A stretch of DNA of 23,659 nucleotides from assembly GCA_934643825.1 (NCBI GenBank), contig CAKUCW010000039.1, forward strand, positions 1-23,659, written 5' to 3'. The position numbers were made by a program, and so were the translations under genes. This stretch comes from an uncultured Clostridia bacterium (GTDB lineage Bacteria > Bacillota > Clostridia > Christensenellales > Aristaeellaceae). Of this stretch, positions 22,001-23,659 are shown piece after piece; the stretch's first letter is position 1, and each line of letters opens with the position of its first letter. The notes under the pieces were generated by a model. That model had not been told where the DNA came from. It did not search any database and saw only the letters and a list, made by a program, of their open reading frames with translations.

Positions 22001-23398
22001 TCTGCTGTATTCCTCGACCACCTGACCATTGCGGATGCGCACCGCGCCGATTTCCATGATGCGGCACTTGCGTGGGTTCAGTCCCGTCGTTTCAAAGTCC
22101 ACAACGACGATATCGTCCGTGAGCGGTCGATCGTCGCCATCCCTGACCACGACCGTGACATCCGTCAAATAGCCTTCCATGCCCGGAATGAGCTTGATTT
22201 TGTTCTTCTTCGCCGCGCCGAACGCTTCCGGGAACGCCTGAACCACGCCGTGATCGGTAATCGCGACGGCGGAATGCCCCCATTGCGCCGCACGCTTGAT
22301 GAGGTCGCTTGCCGAGGAAACGCCGTCCATCTCGCTCATGTTGGTGTGCATATGCAGCTCGATGCGCTTGCGCTCGGCGGTATCCTGACGCATGGGCTTT
22401 TCGCGCACGTCGATGTCGTTGACCATCATCACCAGACCGCGTTCAAAGCTGTCCATCTTCACGTCACCGCGAACCGCGAACCACTTGCCCTCTTTGACTG
22501 CGGCGATGACGTCGTCCACCGCCTTCTTTTCTTCCTCCGTCGGCGGACGGTCATCCTCCTCCTGAGCGCTGCCATAACGACCGCGGCGCGGCTTATAGCG
22601 CAGGAACGCCTTGCACTTGATGGTATTCGTATAATCCGTCAGTGCGAAGGAAAGCAGCTGCATTTCGCCGCCGCGCAGCTCACGTGTTTCCACCGTCAGC
22701 ACTTCGCCGCAGATGGTCAGCTTGCTGGCTTCCTCAGTCAGTTCGCTGATGGGCAGCGGTTCCGCCGTGATCGGGCGTCCGAAGACCGCCTTCGGCTTTT
22801 CCTTGACCGCCTTGGCTTCCTGCGTGGCGACCTGTTCCTTCTGCTCCTTGACCATCTCGGCGACCGCCTGTTCATCCTCAACCTTGCGCCTGCGCCGAAT
22901 CTCCTCGAGCTGTTCCTCTCTCAGCTTGACCGCCTGAAACGCAACATGCACCTTCGTGACAAACACGTTCTCAATCAGCTGTTCGATATATTCGCCCACG
23001 CCGGATTGCGTCAGGAACTTCGGCGCGATATCCTGCGGCACAAGCACCGTCAGCACATCGCCCTTGCACTCCAGCGTCGCTTTTCCGAGAAACGGTGCGC
23101 CGGAAGGATGATGGCGTTTGACACATCGCATGATAAACGGTGCGTACTTCTGCGGATCCGCGAGAAACTCCTGCGCAAGCTCAGGCGAACGAATGATCAG
23201 CCTCACCCGCATCGGCGCAAAATTTCGCCGCAATGCACGCTGCATGCTTAAAAACGGTCGTTCCTCCACCAATACATCGGCAGAAAAATACACCGTAATC
23301 TCATCGCCGCTGCGGTTTGCGGTTACGCGGTCGAGGGTCAAGTGTCCCTTCAGCTCCTGCGCCGCGCCTTCAAGCATGCCTTCCCATTGTTCAGCCAT
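19052..23398 (-). CDS. polC: DNA polymerase III alpha subunit, Gram-positive PolC type
   Basis: PolC is the main replicative DNA polymerase of Firmicutes and carries its own proofreading exonuclease. The 1448-residue product is full length for the family. Domains in order: an N-terminal region (1-205) with a highly charged stretch near 160-200; an OB domain (about 225-335); the first PHP half (RIELHMHTNMSEMDG, 345-359); an inserted DEDDh exonuclease (DFETTG at 434, HNAKFD at 514-519, HRAVHDARA at 572-580); the second PHP half; a four-Cys zinc site (CPKC at 919, CPQC at 945); the palm catalytic motif PDIDLNFSG (973-981); and fingers and C-terminal HhH-like segments. The ATG at 23398 has GAGGTG about 8 nt upstream. 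It may be coupled to a short upstream ORF. Confidence 0.98.
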   Translation of the reverse strand: MAEQWEGMLEGAAQELKGHLTLDRVTANRSGDEITVYFSADVLVEERPFLSMQRALRRNFAPMRVRLIIRSPELAQEFLADPQKYAPFIMRCVKRHHPSGAPFLGKATLECKGDVLTVLVPQDIAPKFLTQSGVGEYIEQLIENVFVTKVHVAFQAVKLREEQLEEIRRRRKVEDEQAVAEMVKEQKEQVATQEAKAVKEKPKAVFGRPITAEPLPISELTEEASKLTICGEVLTVETRELRGGEMQLLSFALTDYTNTIKCKAFLRYKPRRGRYGSAQEEDDRPPTEEEKKAVDDVIAAVKEGKWFAVRGDVKMDSFERGLVMMVNDIDVREKPMRQDTAERKRIELHMHTNMSEMDGVSSASDLIKRAAQWGHSAVAITDHGVVQAFPEAFGAAKKNKIKLIPGMEGYLTDVTVVVRDGDDRPLTDDIVVVDFETTGLNPRKCRIMEIGAVRIRNGQVVEEYSRFVNPMEPIPQEISELTHITDAMVADANPAEVEIPKLLEFIGGAAFAAHNAKFDYSFLTEECRRLGIEIHMPVIDTLEFSRRMYPSLKSHRLGAVCKSLGISLKNAHRAVHDARATAHMLNRMLDTAREKGVTRLNEINAALTGGAIGDAYHIILLAAEQDGITNLNKIVSEGHLNYFSRRPHTPREILQKYRKGIIVGSACEAGELFRAVVDGKNDTELKRIARFYDYLEIQPIGNNAFMLREGMAEDEEQLRDFNRKIVWLGEELGIPVCATGDVHFLDPKDGKFRAIIQAAHGFKDADDQAPLYFKTTQEMLEEFSYLGKAKAEEVVIDNPAKIAARIGEVGLYPKHPEGKETFQPFWPDAADNIRNLCEDQIREWFGDNPPEIVVARKEKELSSILGYGYGTLYNIAEKLVKKSNADGYLVGSRGSVGSSYVAHLVGISEVNALPPHYRCPKCKWYTFDVDKSKYKVGVDLPPMKCPQCGEELFRDGFDIPFEVFLGFKGDKVPDIDLNFSGVYQPRAHAYIEELFGKGYCYRAGTIGTLADKTAYGYVKKYCEERGLTLSEAEMNRLALGCVGVKRTTGQHPAGMVVLPKEYEIQQFVAIQHPANDMTSPVITTHYDFGSMHDVLVKLDVLGHDDPTMIRMLMDLTGIDARTIPLTDPDVISLFSGTEALGVTPEQIGSKTGTYGVPEFGTRFVRQMLEETHPTTMEELIRISGLSHGTDVWIGNAQEIIKAGIAPLASCICCRDDIMNALIDYGVAPKMSFDTMESVRKGKGLKPEMEQAMIEHNVPAWFIDSCKKIKYMFPKGHAVAYVTMALRIAWYKVHRPAAYYCAYYTVRADCFDASILGGSLESIRTRYKEMEENSKDLTQKDKDLMIIMELVIEMLCRGIRLAPVDLYQSDATKFQVVNDKLIRMPFNALPGLGEAAAQSIVDAREQSPFISIEDLRNRTKISASLIDLLREGGCLGNLPDSNQTTLFSF

Positions 23399-23513
23399 TG
23401 TACGTCACCTCATTGATGTTGGAGAAAAGCGATGGGCTTCCGCCCAAACCTGTCGAGGGGTTCTGTTCCTCAGATTTTCCTCTTTGTTTCGCGTTGGTTT
23501 TAAGAAAACTCAT
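23391..23513 (-). CDS. Possible 40-residue ORF overlapping the polC start
   Basis: A short frame begins at ATG 23513 with GGGAGG five bases upstream and stops at 23391-23393, inside the first codons of polC (8-bp overlap). The product would start MSFLKTNAKQRG and be hydrophilic, Gly/Ser/Asn-rich, without a membrane segment or a motif I recognise. The ribosome site is the 3' arm of the preceding hairpin, so folding would hide it. It could be a leader peptide that couples translation to polC, or chance. Only the start signal and the overlap support it. Confidence 0.35.
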   Translation of the reverse strand: MSFLKTNAKQRGKSEEQNPSTGLGGSPSLFSNINEVTYNG

Positions 23514-23537
23514 AAAAGCCTCCCTCTTTGAGGGAGG
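23511..23537 (-). terminator. Terminator-like hairpin upstream of polC
   Basis: An 8-bp perfect stem CCTCCCTC/GAGGGAGG (23530-23537 with 23519-23526) with a 3-base loop is followed by CTTTTATGAGTTTT on the minus strand, a short and interrupted U-tract. It begins five bp after the stop of the partial gene at the right edge. Its 3' arm also forms a GGGAGG ribosome-site-like sequence. Confidence 0.7.
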
Positions 23538-23542
23538 TTGGA

Positions 23543-23659
23543 TTATTGATAGTATGCTTGCCATTCTTCCAATTGTTCAACTCTTTGATCAAGTTTTTGA
23601 ATTCGCGTTGAACACATTTTTGCATATTTCTGCATTTTCAAATCCGGAAGGCATATAAC
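23543..23659 (-). CDS. C-terminal end of an unidentified protein
   Basis: An open frame enters from the right edge and ends at the TAA at 23543-23545, giving the last 38 residues. The tail is helical and charged, with heptad-like spacing (IQKLDQRVEQLEEWQAYYQ), suggesting a short coiled coil. The terminator-like hairpin directly after it supports a real gene end. The start and family are outside the window, so no function is proposed. Confidence 0.6.
   Translation of the reverse strand, partial: VICLPDLKMQKYAKMCSTRIQKLDQRVEQLEEWQAYYQ

Noticed and set aside
19298..23251. 1317-codon open frame on the plus strand opposite polC
   Set aside because: Same codon-bias effect; the minus strand encodes full-length PolC with all motifs, and the plus translation has no recognisable domain.

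Overview
The window looks like a chromosomal segment of an anaerobic Bacillota (class Clostridia) bacterium with moderately high GC. The evidence is a PolC-type replicative polymerase, the typical Gram-positive block rimP-nusA-ylxR-ylxQ-infB-rbfA-nrnA-truB-ribF-rpsO-pnp-M16 peptidase, strong GGAGG-type ribosome binding sites, and a cysteine-rich [FeFe] hydrogenase. I cannot fix the family or genus from sequence alone. All genes I support are on the minus strand, so transcription runs from high to low coordinates. I saw no rRNA, tRNA or CRISPR array.

Right end (23659 to 19052): the last 38 codons of an unidentified coiled-coil-like protein, a terminator-like hairpin, a possible 40-codon ORF overlapping the polC start, and polC itself. 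Middle (18963 to 6380): a promoter and a leader with two hairpins start the translation and RNA-metabolism operon rimP-nusA-ylxR-ylxQ-infB. A terminator-like hairpin follows infB, then rbfA-nrnA-truB-ribF. rpsO has its own promoter and a terminator, pnp has a structured leader and a terminator, and an M16 peptidase gene closes the block. These genes build, modify and recycle the translation and RNA machinery: initiation factor, ribosome assembly factors, tRNA and RNA modification, and RNA decay.

Left part (6271 to 1): a small alarmone (p)ppGpp synthetase with its own promoter. Next is a two-gene hydrogenase operon: a fusion of a NuoF-type iron-sulfur module with a GltD-like flavoprotein, translationally coupled to an [FeFe] hydrogenase catalytic subunit. 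Then come miaA, with its own promoter and a hairpin in its leader, a pair of 56-bp imperfect direct repeats, and a decayed, truncated and frameshifted IS4-superfamily transposase that runs off the left edge.

Most of the window is conserved core genome. I found no clear undescribed multi-gene system. The least ordinary items are the hydrogenase/GltD-fusion pair without NuoE or an FMN domain, the paired repeats that supply the miaA stop codon and abut the broken transposase, several structured leaders, the terminator inside the infB-rbfA region, and the small ORF coupled to polC.
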